NCBI GenBank assembly: GCA_018894105.1
Contig: CM032121.1
Location: 30,480,230-30,544,229 of the forward strand
Direction of reading: 5' to 3'
DNA: 64,000 nt
Source: Jacaranda mimosifolia
Taxonomy: Eukaryota > Streptophyta > Magnoliopsida > Lamiales > Bignoniaceae
Under the pieces are notes generated by a model that did not search any database, had not been told where the DNA came from, and worked only from the letters and a program-made list of their open reading frames with translations. The translations under genes and the position numbers were made by a program. Shown piece by piece: positions 34,506 through 46,125 of the stretch. Each line of letters starts with the position of its first letter. Position 1 is the stretch's first letter.

Positions 34506-34841
34506 TAACAAGTACCTATTAACATGCACATATATTTCATATGGTTACTCATGGAACAGAGCAATATTCGACCCTTGGATTTATGCATCGTTAGTGCAAG
34601 TCTATCCGAATTTTAGATGCCCTATCTCATAAGAACCTATGATTTGGACCGTGTAAGACTTATTCCATGGTCATCGAACCAAGTCTTGTAGTTATGATTG
34701 ATCCAAGGGCTTCATCCAAATGCGAGTAAAGTAATAAATGGAGATGGCCATATATAGAATATCATGCAATCAATATTGTTTTTACAAGGAAATAGCTTTT
34801 ACAAGGCCAATCCTATTGTCTTGCTGAACACTATTCCAACA

Positions 34842-34854
34842 ATCTCCTAATTGA
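34842..34854 (-). other. Polypurine tract of Copia B
   Basis: On the - strand TCAATTAGGAGAT directly precedes TGTTGGAAT of the 3' LTR, the expected place for plus-strand priming. Confidence 0.7.
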
Positions 34855-36400
34855 CCTAAAGCCAATGCCCCATGGCCTTGAGACCCATCTTCTCAAGATG
34901 TCCTTCAAAGATCATTTGCTTTTAGGGTTTTAGACAGTAGTTTTGCTAAATTCTCTTCTGAGGTAACTTTATCCACTTAGTTATTGTCTTTATCAATTGA
35001 TATCGTATATCAAATGGTAACGCATTTACTGTGTTTGGATCACTGATGAGATCTTGGCTTAAGTCCAAAGTTGTCTTCCAAAGACAACCGTGGGCTCATG
35101 CACGCTAGGCACTATATCCAACTCTTGGATGGAGTTTTTATCCAAACACCTTCTTTTGCGGTTTCCAAAACCACAAATTATTTCACCTTAGTGGTTGTCT
35201 CAACTATGGTGTCTTGTTGGAACTCTTCCAACTCACCATGCTACTATTGAGACAAAATATGAATCCAGAAGTGGATTTTAGGTCATCTACATTGGATTGG
35301 AAACTTGAATCCGTAAACCCCTCGAGTTTCAATTCTCCATTGCCGTATACTTAAAACAAATTCTTAGTGCTTCTCAAGTACTTAAGGATTGCTTTAATGG
35401 CTATCTAGTGACTCTCACCAAGATTGGATTGGAACCTACTCGTAACACTTAGCGAGTGTGCCACATTCGGTCTCGTACATTGAACTGCATACATTATATT
35501 CCCAATAGTGGAGGTATAAAGTATGTAGGACATCCTCTATCTCTTGTTTCAGTCTTAGGGGCTATAGACTTGGAAATATGAATGCCATGTCCCATGGGGA
35601 TGAATCCCTTCTTGGATTCTTCCATACTAAACCTCTTTAGTATTTTGTCAATGTACGGGTTTTGGGATAGTCCCAACATCCTCTTGGATCTATCTCTATA
35701 GATATATATTCCTAATATGTAGAATGTTTCTCCCAAATTCTTTATGGAGAATTGTGTGGATAACTATGCTTTAGTACACTCTAACATTCCTACCTCATTC
35801 CCAATGAGAAGGGTGTCATCGACATAAAGTATAATAAACTATATTGAACTCCTACTAGCCTTTTTATACACTCATGGTATATACACATTTTTGACAAAGT
35901 CAAATGATTTGAACATTTTGTCAAAACGTATGTTCCAACTTGGGGACGCGATCTCTGGAGTTTGCAAACTTTTGCTCACTCTATTTGGATGTAAAACCTT
36001 ATGGTTGCTCCATATAGATTTCTTCTTTAATGTCTCCATTGACGAAAGTGATTTTCACATTCATTTGCCATATCTCATAGTCATAATATGCGGCTATGGC
36101 AAGTAGAATCCGAATGGACTTAGGTATTGCGACCGATGAAAAGGTTTCCTAGAAATTGATAATGGGTCTTTGAGTATAACCCTTTGCAACTAGTCACGCC
36201 TTAAAACTGATCACTTCTCCATCCACTCCAAGCTTGAGCTTATAGATCCACTTGCAACCAACAGGATCTATTTCCCTTGGTGGATCTACCAAAGTCCATA
36301 CTTTGTTGGAGTACATGGAGTCCATTTCGGATCTCATGGTTTCAAGCTAACATCTTGAGTCAATGTCCAACATAGTTTCCTCGTAGGTTTTCGGATCATT
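34855..36400 (-). pseudogene. Copia B reverse transcriptase-RNase H remnant
   Basis: Fragments on the - strand give the copia RT order: GCKWIYKLKLGVDGEV, IRILLAIAAYYDYEIWQMNV, ILYVDDTLLIGNEVG (the YVDD catalytic site is intact, about 35817-35828), then an 80-codon open part (35736-35494) with NLGETFYILGIYIYRDRSKR, GLSQNPYIDKILKRFSMEES and MGHGIHISKS. RNase H pieces follow towards 34900. Many stops and shifts separate the blocks. Confidence 0.85.
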
Positions 36401-36777
36401 ATCCAATTGGCTCGTCTCATGAAGAAATCCAAACTTTTCGGTTGTTTTTTGATTCGGTCCGACCTTCTCAGAGGTTGTGTGTTAAGGCTCTTTGATATTT
36501 ATTTGTTTCTATTGCTTGTGGGATTTGATGATCATCTTGAACTTCATCAAGTTCAACAACGCCTTTTTCTATTTTATAGAATTTTTTTTTTCCAAAAAGG
36601 TGGCATTCCTCGAAACAAACACCTTTTCTTTCGAGGGATCATAGAAGTAATAACCCATAGACTCTTTTGGGTATCCCACAAACTTGCACAAAGTGGATCT
36701 ACTATCCAACTTATCTCCCACTAACCATCTCACGTAAGCGGGAGACCCCCAAACCTTTAAGTAATAATAAGAGGGTG

Positions 36778-37430
36778 CTATGCCATATCACATCTCATGT
36801 GGCATTTTGGCACCGACTTTGAAGGTACTACACTTAGTAACTTCATTGCCGTCAATAAGGCGTATCCCCAAAAAAATATGAGCACATTGAAGAAGCTCAA
36901 CATGGAATGTACCATGTCCAACAAGGTACGGTTTCTCCTATTGGCTACTCCATTATTTTGGGGTGTGCCAGGTGGAGTCCGTTTTAAGAGAATCCCATTC
37001 TCCCTTGGATAATCTAAGAATTTGGTGCTCAAGTATTCTCCCCCTCGATCTGATTGAAGAGCTTTAATACTTAGCCCTAGTAGCTTTTCCACTTCATTTC
37101 TATACTCTTTGAACATTTCAAAAACTTTGGATTTGCACTTCGTAAGATATACATGTCCGAACTGACTATAATCATCGGTGAAGGTGATAAAGTAGGAATA
37201 ACCTCATCTTCCACTAACTCTTAGTGGTCCATAAACATCTATATTGATCAAATCTAAAAGACTTGTGAAGCGCTCCGTTTGTCATACAAAAGGAGCCTTG
37301 GTCATTTTTCTTTTTAAGCAAGATTCACAAGTAAAAAAATCCTCAATGCCACTAACATTTAGTGCTAACTTGCTCATCTTATTTTTAGAGATATGTCCAA
37401 GCCTTGCATGTCATTACATGGCATTTTCTT
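36778..37430 (-). pseudogene. Copia B integrase remnant
   Basis: The 112-codon open part 37116-36778 contains KALQSDRGGEYLSTKF, with the second catalytic aspartate. It is followed by TPQNNGVANRRNRTLLDMVHS. In the family the third catalytic residue is the Glu of V-A-E-R-x-N-R-T-L-L; here it is Asn (VANRRNRT). Upstream pieces towards 37430 fit the N-terminal zinc and first catalytic part, but frames are broken. The product would be inactive. Confidence 0.85.
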
Positions 37431-37435
37431 GGATA

Positions 37436-37654
37436 TCAAATTTTCTTACTTTGTTGAAAGTGCATTAGTGATGATTGAGAATTCAATATGTATAATTCTT
37501 TAAAGAACCTATTCTTTAATGCCTTCAATGTCCCATTTGATATAGAAGGATCAAATCCTTCGCTATCCAAAACAGGAATTGAAATAATGTTCTCAACAAT
37601 ATATGGCACACAATAGCAAGAGTTCAATACAATTATGGAGTTCCCTAAGTCCAA
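37436..37654 (-). pseudogene. Copia B protease C-terminus/GAG-pre-integrase remnant
   Basis: An open stretch reads LGNSIIVLNSCYCVPYIVEN then IISIPVLDSEGF, resembling the copia block after the protease (L-x-x-V-x-Y-V-P-x-x-x-x-N-L-I-S). It is followed by sequence leading to the GAG-pre-integrase. It lies in the expected position between gag and integrase. Confidence 0.7.
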
Positions 37655-37949
37655 CTTATTATATGCCGTCGACTTTAGTTACAACTCTTGCTCCTTAGCC
37701 AATGTGGTAGATCATATCTATATAACTTAGTTTTATTCTTCTTTCTTGTTCTTGTAATAACTTACAAAGATAAGAACCGCATGAGATATCAAATATACAT
37801 GAGGAAGAATTTATCCTTAAATACACTTCAATAAAGTACATACCCTTCTTAAGTATTGCAAGGTATCCCTTGCAAAACCGCTTCCAATGGCCTATCCTAC
37901 CAAACTAGAAACAAATAATATAGACTATATTCTCTATAATCTTCTCAAC

Positions 37950-38500
37950 TCATCTGGATGCCTTTAATAGTTATTTTTCCTTGGAGGAATAACTTTTCTT
38001 CCTTTTACCTTCCTTTCTAGCACCCCTAGGGCCCATAAATTTGGAGGAGGAAACAAGTGTCAAAGGTTTGCCCTTGTTATGGTAGTCTCCTTCTAGATCA
38101 ACACTTTGATTAATAAAACTCGATAAGGATGTGAGGATCAAATCCTCATGGAGATCATTGTCCATAACTAGGTCCAAGTAGAAAAAACTTCTCCAAGCTT
38201 AATCATCTTTAGACCGTAGTTGATGACACATGACTTCATATCTATCCTAGCTTGAAAAATTTCCTTTGACAACATGAACTTCTCATACCTTGTTTACTTT
38301 ACAACTCTTGTAAACTTTAACTAAGGTACTATTCATGTGTCATTGAGACTATTAGAGTTTGTAGATGCCAGCATGAGACTATGGGATAGGACGATCCTAA
38401 ACCCAATTCGTGAACTTTTCACGTTTCTCTTGATCTACTAGAATCCCCATGGGATTAGGAGCACATTGATATAGGACATATATCCACTTTTAAGAATTTA
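37950..38500 (-). pseudogene. Copia B gag remnant
   Basis: The - strand pieces read RYEVMCHQLRSKD and LDLVMDNDLHEDLILTSL, the copia gag core (family pattern ...L-P-x-S-[FY] follows; here LSSFINQ). A basic tail KEGKRKKSYSSKEK follows towards 37971. Stops break the upstream part. This would have formed the particle shell. Confidence 0.75.
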
Positions 38501-40519
38501 GAATGATTTTGAGAGGTTAAGTCAGTCGTAGAAGTTTTGCCCAGCTGGTTTATTGGTTTTCAAAATAACATTGAGTGGAACATTAAGCCATTCTTGATAC
38601 CTCACAAATCATCAAAGGCGAACAAGAGAATAAGCATATGATTGAATTTTGATATTTAAAACATGTTCATGGTCTTTCAAGCATGTTTTACTCTCACTAT
38701 TTTATCAAATCCTTCACCCCAAGACTAATTCGGGAAATCTTATTTCTTAGTGAGAATCAAGATCCTAAGGACTTGCAAGTGGACCCACGACTCGTGAGAC
38801 ATCCACAAACAATCGAAAGGTAAGCAACTTTTGCTAATTGCATCTCATGCAACTCTTGATATATTTTGCCTCACTTTTCATGTGGAGCCACGACTCATGA
38901 GACATCTATACTATTAGGTGTTAATTCAGACCTACCAATCAAACTTTCAATTCGAGACGGGCACCACGACATCCCATGACTCGTCTGACAAGGCATGGGT
39001 GTTCCCAAATCAAAGGTGCATTATATGCTAAGTATATGGTCACAGCTTTCCACTATAAGTGTGACCCACGACTCGTGAGACATCACACAAATAATGGTAG
39101 CATCGTCATGCCATATACTATTGGTAGAAGGCATGGATTAATTAAACCTCTTTTAATTTGTATCGATTTAACTTAATATTTGAAAAGCACATAGACATTC
39201 TAAGTGGAGGATTTTTGCTTGCAAAGATCTCATAACTTTATCTTCTTATTTAGGTTTTCTATATTCTAACCATACATCTCATACATCAATAGGATATGGA
39301 AAGCATAAATAAGTAAATACGCTAGTATGCTCCTAGGGTGGGATGACCATGAGCCTAACCAAGTGGTGCACTTATAGCCATAGGTGCACCACCTAGTTGA
39401 TTTTAAGTGGGTTGATTAAATCTAACTATTACATGAGTATATCCCATACATTCATAGGTCTTCAAAAGTCTCCATACTCAAAAGATCTTCTTTGCTCCAT
39501 GCAATATTTACATGAGATAGATATCCTCACTCCTAGTGATCCTACTCTCATAACAATTATAGGGTAGAAACAAGACGCATGCAAGCCTTATTTAATACAA
39601 CCCATTTCAACAACGTGAAATAAATAAAATCAATATTAAAAGTTCAAGATCATCCTCATTCATTCATCATCAATTCCACAATTAAATGAACAATAAATAA
39701 ATCTAGAATCAACAATTAATTCCATCAATTAAATGCTAATCAAATTAACAAATAATTGGCCATGCATAACACTTATGCAACATCATGGAGATCAACTTTA
39801 ACAAGATTTTAGGTGCTTGAACAAAACATTTTATTAAGCACTTGCACAACACTTGTGCACCTTCTATGTGTGATACAAAGCAATTTTGAGCACCAAAGGA
39901 GACACAAAAACATGTCAAAAACTCATCCTAAGCCAAAACACTCACTGTCATGCACGCTGGGCGCTGCCTGGCCAATGCCCGGCAATGTGCGATAGTTTGG
40001 TGTTTTAAGTTTGAGGACTGAGTCAACACATTTTCAGCTCAACTTTTATGCACCAAAAATTTTAGGACACCTCCTAAACATGTAATCACACATTTTAGAT
40101 GAAATTTTAAGATTCAAAACAACTTTTAAAAGTAGAAATTCAAGTGCTCAATCAAGCTTCTAAAAAATTAGTTTAAGTAAGAATCACATTCTTCATGAAT
40201 TTCCAATTGAACTCCAATCAAATTGGATCCAAAATGACCAAAACACATTAAGGTCAGATATAACATGCTATATCAACATATAACATCAATTAATGCTAAA
40301 TCAACAATCAACATTAATAGCCATGAATTAAAACGTGTTAATCATATGAATTAACACTTAAAACACATATTAGCATGCTTTCAATTCATCAACCAAGGAG
40401 CCTCACAATAAATCATCCAAACACTCCAATCCATCACATGAATCAAGTATTTGGATAATAAGATCAATTCATCAAATGAATCAATCAAAAACAAAAAATC
40501 CAAATCAAAACATGAAAAA
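38501..40519 (-). other. Copia B leader, about 2 kb, non-coding with repeats
   Basis: A long region between the PBS and gag without supportable coding sequence. It holds a family of short repeats built on CCACGACTCGTGAGACATC (near 38787, 38888, 39065, and a diverged one near 38966). It also holds a strong inverted repeat AGTGGTGCAC...GTGCACCAC (39362-39392). Retroelement leaders carry packaging and dimerisation signals, so these structures may have had such a role. Confidence 0.5.
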
Positions 40520-40532
40520 GGCTCTAATACCA
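40520..40532 (-). other. Primer binding site of Copia B (initiator Met tRNA)
   Basis: The - strand TGGTATTAGAGCC matches the usual plant copia PBS TGGTATCAGAGCC except for one C-to-T change. It begins 2 bp after the 5' LTR end (CCTTCA). It fixes the element's orientation as - and the LTR edge at 40535. Confidence 0.9.
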
Positions 40533-40534
40533 CT

Positions 40535-42767
40535 TGAAGGTTAGTAAGCCTCTAGGATCTAATAATTAAACTTCAAAAGCTAAAAAATAACTAGTTCTTA
40601 CAACCTACAAAGGATCTTTTCATGCTTCTAATTCAGATTTAGTTAGAGATTTACCTCAAAGAGCAAATTTTCAATGTCACAAAGGTGAACACTTCACCGA
40701 TCCAGATTATGGCAGACTCTGGTACAGCGGAGAACCAACAACTTTTGCCTTGGTTAGAGTGCTCCAAAAATTACGAAAAAAAAATATGGAACTTCGTAAC
40801 TCCTTGAAGAAGTATTTGTAAAATATTTGGAATAAAACTCGATCTAGATCGCTCAAAAAAAAATTCGGCAAGTGATTGCTCTGTTCAAGTGGATCTCCAA
40901 AGCTAGCAAATCAAATGCTTTACCTTTATTGTAATGATCCACACACCAATTGATCCTCCAAATCCCACTCACTTTTAGCTGGAGAAAATGAGCAGAATAT
41001 CAATGGTGAATGCTGATTTTTAAGGTAGGAGAAGAAGAGAAAACAAAGCCTTAACACATGAAGTAATGTTTGAAAAAAGGTTTTTTTTTGGAGGGAAGTG
41101 TGAATGAATCTAATTCTTCACACATTTTGCAAAGTGACTGAACTCTCCCTCTCTATATCTATATATAGATGTTGAATGGTGTGATGTCAATGTGGCATCA
41201 CACCTTCCATGAGAGGGGAGAGGGGAGAGGGGAGGGGCCAAGTGGGGTGCTAAGGTAGCATATTTGAATTCAAATCTCATTTGAATTTCATGTGCATTTT
41301 AATTTAATTTGGAATCTAATTTCAAATTAATTAAAATGCCAACCCAAATGAACTCTTCATTTGATTCTTCCCTCCAAAAATAATTATTCTCATTAATCAT
41401 ATTAAACACTTTAATTTAATTAATTTACCTTTGACTTAACTCTTATGTTAACAAGCTTAACTCCTAAGCTTAATTTTGTTAATTTAACTCCTTAAATTAA
41501 CTTGACCAATTGATGGTCACTCGGCACTAAATAATTAACTCCTTAATTATTGGTCTAATTTGACTCCTTAAATTAGTTGATTAATTTAACATTTAAATTA
41601 ATCAAGCCAAAAAATTGACCTTGAATTTTGCACCTCAAAATCGATCACCTAGGAGAAATTTTCTAACTCTTAAAAAAAATTCCTCTTTCAATTTTGGAAG
41701 CCAATTGGATTTTGTGTGTGACCTAATAGGTTCTACCATTCATTGGACATGGGCTCACAACTCTTTGTGACTTTTGAATATCTTATATTCATTTTAGTTT
41801 AAAACACTTTTAAACTAATTGACTCAATTCAATTAATCTCATTAATTACAAAGTACCCAATCTCCATGGTTGATGTCCAACCTCAAGCCTATGGAGCCTA
41901 ATTATTGGCCAAAATGAATGCTTTTAGAGAATAATTATAGCTCTACGCATATCATGCAAATACGGTCCTTCTGTCTTCTATCTCCCGAAAGAAGCCTAGG
42001 GCAAGATATTTGTTGGCTCTCTAATAGCCTTGATACTATGTCTCTATTATCAATGTTTGATTCCTTTGTATGACCTCATCTTTGGAAAACTCCTTTCCAA
42101 ATTGTCACACTACCTTGCGCAAGGATTTCTTGGAATCGATCATTATAGAACACATAGGAGATGTACTCGCCCTTCACAAAAGCAAGGAGTCAGATTCCAT
42201 CTTGGATCTCACAAACCTCCATGCCTAGTAGCTCATACCCAATCTCAACCTGAAATACCTACTAAGTGGTCAAGGAAGAGTCAAAGCATGAGGACCAAAC
42301 ACAAGGTTACCATGGATCTTCAGGTCAGAGGACTAATAATATGCACTAGTGTAAGCTAGAGAAATTACCACTACGGCTATCTAGTGGATTCTCTGGTGGG
42401 TCTTCAGTACCTTGTTCTATAACAAGCACCCATATCTCAAATGGTTGCTCATGGAACAGAGCAATATCCAACCCTTGGATTTATGCACCGTTAGTACAAG
42501 TCTATCTGGATCTTAGATGCCCCGTCTCATAATATCCCATAACTTGAAAGTTTTAAGATCATGACCGTGTAAGACTTATTTCATGGTCATCGAACCAAGT
42601 CCTGTAGTCATGAGTGATCGAAAGGCTTCATCCAAATGTGAGTGAAGTAATAAAGAGTATAAGATGAAGATAACCATATATAGAATATCATTCAATCAAG
42701 ATTGTTTTTACAAGGGAATAGCTTTTACAAGTCTAATCCTATTGGCTTGCCGAGCATTATTCCAACA
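40535..42767 (-). repeat. 5' LTR of Copia B, 2233 bp, uninterrupted
   Basis: On the - strand it starts TGTTGGAATAATGC and ends ACTAACCTTCA. It retains the empty sites for both insertions in the left LTR, so it serves as the reference copy. A TATA-like stretch is near 41157-41168. Near 41214-41236 it has a GAGAGGGGAGAGGGGAGG run that is expanded relative to the left LTR. Confidence 0.92.
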
Positions 42768-42772
42768 ACAAG

Positions 42773-42968
42773 GACCGAGGTCGTAAGGTAAAACAACATT
42801 TTCTGCTGTCATCTCATAAAATCAATTCTAGTGAATTTTTTTGGCCTCTTTTCGTGAGTTGGAACAAATGCAGGAACTGATGCAATGATTAGAGCAACAG
42901 TGGTAGTTGGCGGAATAGTAAGCTGGTTCGATGCTATGATCACAAGAATAGATAATTTGTCTTAAAAT
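42773..42968 (-). other. Copia A leader and gag start
   Basis: Between Copia B's right duplication and the Copia A 5' LTR. On - it holds an ATG-started frame (MTAENVVLPYDLGPC) that runs in phase into the gag fragment at 29998. A degraded PBS-like TGTGATCATAGC lies at 42944-42933. Confidence 0.5.
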
Positions 42969-43987
42969 TGTTATTCCGATGGTAGAAGTCTTTGATCAAC
43001 AGGTAGTCAAGGCAAGATTGGAGCTCTATTTCTTTAAGACTAATTAGCCTTGTACTGGTACTTATGGAAAACTGGCTATTATTTTTCAAGATACAACGAC
43101 TGTTTCAGATGGTAGCAGCACTACAAACCATCTAACCACTCGAACTCAAGCGTATTGAAACTCTCTCTTTTGTTACTGGACAATGCAGAAATGGTGTATG
43201 AAATGAGTTTTCTAATGATGAATAATGTAGACTCGAGGAACAATTTATAGGAGTAGTTGAATGGCGGTAAAAAATGGCAGCCATTTTTTCAATGCAGCAA
43301 TTGCTTTACTAATGCAAGAATTTTGAAGGATGGGTGGAGGAGTTATTCTACTCATTGTTTTAGCTTTTCCATACATCAATTTGCAATTTCCATAAATTTA
43401 CTCTTTTTTTCAACTCTTCCACACGTTGAAAAATAAAAATTTGACAAAGAATTGGAGAGTTTAATTAGAAAATCCGGCCTAGATTGAATTTAGTTCAAAA
43501 ATTTAATACTGGATTGAAGGCCTAATTCAATTTAATTCGATCTCAATCTCAATCTCAAGCCCACGACCACAACCACTGCCAAGCCCAAGACTAGCTCAAC
43601 CGACTGGGCAGCGGCGCGCACATGTGGCTCGGATTGAACCTACCAACATTTAGGTCATCTCCCCTCCAAACACTCGTGGTGCCCCCAAGGGGCTCATCAT
43701 TTACTTCCACACTTGAGTTATTTATTTTGATCCGCCTTTTATTCATCTTCCAATGTGGGATAGAGTTTCTTTTTTCCATCCCATTGGCTTCTTTCATAGA
43801 CTTCTTAGTCAACCATCAAGTAGCTCACTTTAACTATTAATTTCTCAATCACTTGAAATTAGTTTTGGCCAATTAATCGCATTGCCAATACCTACCCACG
43901 ACATAGTTTATGAAGATCACTAATTTTTTAGAAGTTAATACTTTGAGCCCATTTAAATATTTGGTCAAAGAAAATCAATTTCCAACA
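42969..43987 (-). repeat. 5' LTR of Copia A, about 1.0 kb
   Basis: On the - strand it starts TGTTGGAAATTGATT. It matches the split left LTR throughout. It includes the common plant LTR phrase CCCACATTGGAAGATGA (about 43746-43762) near the expected promoter area. TGTAT follows at 43988-43992 as the probable target duplication. Confidence 0.75.
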
Positions 43988-44147
43988 TGTATATATATAC
44001 TCAAAATTGCATTTATAAACATCCCAATTTCATCACATGTTCATCACAATTTAATATGTCATCTCGTTCTCAATTTTCTGTTTACTCTCTCAAAAAGGAA
44101 ACTGGATGCTTTATTCAACAAATACTTGTTCAATCTTGTAAAACTAA

Positions 44148-46125
44148 GGCTCTGTTTGGTTGCGTTTTGGGTGAATTCGAGAAAATATTTTGAATAAAGG
44201 TGTTTGGGAGTTAAAATTGGGGAATGGTCCCACTATTTGGTTTTATTATGGAAAAACACGAAAAATTGAATTGTTTGTTTGGAATTGTTTTGTAGGAGAC
44301 AAATTTTACTTTAGATATCAAATTAGTAACTTTTTTGTTGGTTTTGTAGGGTGAAATTATATTTTTAAATTTAATAAATATATGTGGATATATATATATG
44401 GTTAATTGACGTATGTATGTATATTTTTGTAATGATTGACATATGATTGTGGTGAAGTGATGTGTAGTTAATTTAATTTTAAACTTAAAAAGTATATAAT
44501 TAAGGAAATTATTATGACATGATAATTCGATGAAATGAATAAAAATTATGAAACAAAATTAATATTATTTAATTATAAAACTTTATTTAATGATAATTAA
44601 GCAAAAAAAGGATAAGCGTATTATTATGCACTGTTAATTAAATAGTTTTTTAAATTTTCTATAATTAATATTATTAATAGTAACTAATTAAGTAAAATTT
44701 GAAATAATTTTGATAATATTTAATTAGGGTGTAATCATTAATATATTTACTGATTTGAATAATATTATAATAAGATTTTAATTAGTAATATATTTATTAG
44801 TAAATGTACGAGTTAACAAAAATACTATTTACATTTTAATAAATATGTAATTATTAATATATTTACTATATAAATAAATAATTAAATATAAGTATATAAG
44901 AATTAATATAAATACTGTTAAATTAAAAATGTAATGTAAATATGTAATAATTAGTATAAAAACTAGTAAAGAAATAATTAAATATATAAAAAATAAATAA
45001 AATAATAAAATTATATATTAACTTATTAAATACAATAACCTAACTATGAAATATATTTAACATATTTACTTTATAATTAGTAAATAATACATTGAATTAT
45101 AAATTAGTTATTCATAAATAATATATTTTACTCAAAAATAAAAAATAAATAAAATAATATTTTTAAAATACAGTTAATTCTTTAAATATTTTTGGATGAT
45201 TATGTTAATTTATTTGATTAATATTTTATTGAATGTTTTAAATTATTTAAAGAATTATCACTCTATATTTAATTTTTTTAGTTAAATTTATAACTAAATG
45301 CAAAAAGAAAACAAAAAAAATTTAATTAGTAAAGTTTTAATATTTTCATATATGTAATATATATATATGTATATGAGAGAATGAGAAATGCACGAGTGAT
45401 GTGAAAGGTAGAGTGAGAAAAGGAAAGGTAGGTGTGTTTTTTTTTTCTTTTTTCGCTTTTGGGGGGTATTTTGGGAATAAAAAATGTATTTTGGAAGTTA
45501 AAATTGGAGAATGTATAATTTGTTTGTTATTATTTTGTGCATGGTTTAAAAAATCGGACTGGACCGGCAAGTTAAAGTCGAATTGGTCCGATTTTCTCAT
45601 AAAATTGAAAAAAATAAAAATAAAAAGCGCCTTATTTTGTTAAAACCATTCAGATCGGTGGTTGGACCGTTTGAATCGATGAACCGCTCACAATTCAATT
45701 GAAGTGGAGTGGGTTTTTTTATTTAATTTTTAATGAAATTAATTTTTTTTTTTAATTTTTTTGTCTAAGTACAAAGTTTTAAGATTAAGGTATACCTTCA
45801 TATCATATTTAAACAATTAAACTTTAGACTTGAGATATTTAAATTATGGTGATTATTTATAATATGAATTGTGAAGTTAGACAATATATTCATTTAAACT
45901 CTTTATATTTTATATTTTGTCATTTTATTAAATTTTAAGCAATATATATAAATAAAAATATATATTGCATAATTATGATATCACGGTTCAATTACAATCC
46001 GACCAACGATTGAACCAGTGAACCATGAATCTTTAAGTTTTTCGGTTCAATGAACGGTTTAATTTTTCAAATACTAATTTTGTAGAATTGGAAAATATTT
46101 TTTTAAAAACTAAACAAACATAGGC
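44148..46125. mobile_element. PIF/Harbinger-like TIR element with a nested hAT MITE
   Basis: It starts GGCTCTGTTTGGTTGC after TAA (44145-44147) and ends ACAAACATAGGC before TAA (46126-46128). A subterminal GAGAAAATATTTTGAATAAAGG at the left has an inverted relative near the right end. Without the nested 537-bp MITE it is about 1.4 kb. The interior is extremely AT-rich with no transposase. Its length and repeated subterminal blocks (AGTTAAAATTGG-GAATG near 44211 and 45497) suggest at least one internal duplication. Confidence 0.6.
45540..46076 (+). mobile_element. hAT MITE, copy 1 (CATGGTTTAAAAAATCGGA family), 537 bp
   Basis: It begins CATGGTTTAAAAAATCGGACTGG. Its GGTTCAATTG/CGGTTCAA motifs and right end are shared with the copy at 50764-51359 in the same orientation. 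Flanks ATTTTGTG (45532-45539) and ATTTTGTA (46077-46084) are an 8-bp duplication with one change, as for hAT elements. Confidence 0.75.

Larger units (their letters stand above)
29999..34841 (-). repeat. 3' LTR of Copia B, expanded by two insertions
   Basis: Aligns with the 2233-bp right LTR over its whole length once 31750-32197 (MITE) and 32340-34505 (gypsy fragment) are removed, leaving about 2.2 kb. A TATATATAG promoter-like stretch lies near 30620-30632, with the likely transcription direction leftwards. A GAGGGGAGAGG run follows at 30674-30684. The inner edge is ATTCCAACA at 34841. Confidence 0.9.
29999..42767 (-). mobile_element. Copia element B, 12.8 kb including nested insertions
   Basis: A complete-length Ty1/copia retrotransposon on the - strand. 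It is flanked by the exact 5-bp duplication ACAAG (29994-29998 and 42768-42772). Both LTRs start TGTTGGAAT and end CCTTCA on -. A PBS complementary to initiator-Met tRNA (TGGTATTAGAGCC) lies 2 bp inside the 5' LTR, and a purine tract lies next to the 3' LTR. The internal part (34842-40534) has gag, integrase and RT-RNase H remnants in the copia order. The coding frames are broken and the LTRs differ at many sites, so it is inactive and not recent. Removing two later insertions from the left LTR makes both LTRs about 2.2 kb. Confidence 0.9.
21787..43987 (-). mobile_element. Copia element A (outer element of the nest)
   Basis: An older Ty1/copia element on the - strand. Its 5' LTR is at the right (about 42969-43987, starting TGTTGGAAATTG on -) and its 3' LTR at the left (about 21787-25722). 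Coding remnants run from gag (29998 leftwards) through protease and integrase to RT and RNase H (26224). TGTAT is found at both outer edges (21783-21787 and 43988-43992) as a probable target duplication. About 15.7 kb of its present length comes from later insertions: a solo LTR in its 3' LTR and Copia B in its gag. A weak Met-initiator-like PBS (three mismatches in twelve, 42933-42944) lies 24 bp inside my LTR edge, so that edge is uncertain. Confidence 0.7.

Noticed and set aside
29999..42767. Interpretation of the 2.2-kb repeats as a segmental duplication
   Set aside because: TG/CA ends, a 5-bp ACAAG duplication, the Met-initiator PBS and the purine tract identify them as LTRs of one element.
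42933..42944. Exact PBS for Copia A
   Set aside because: TGTGATCATAGC differs from the Met-initiator PBS at three of twelve positions and sits 24 bp inside the LTR edge I infer, so it is recorded only as a weak candidate.
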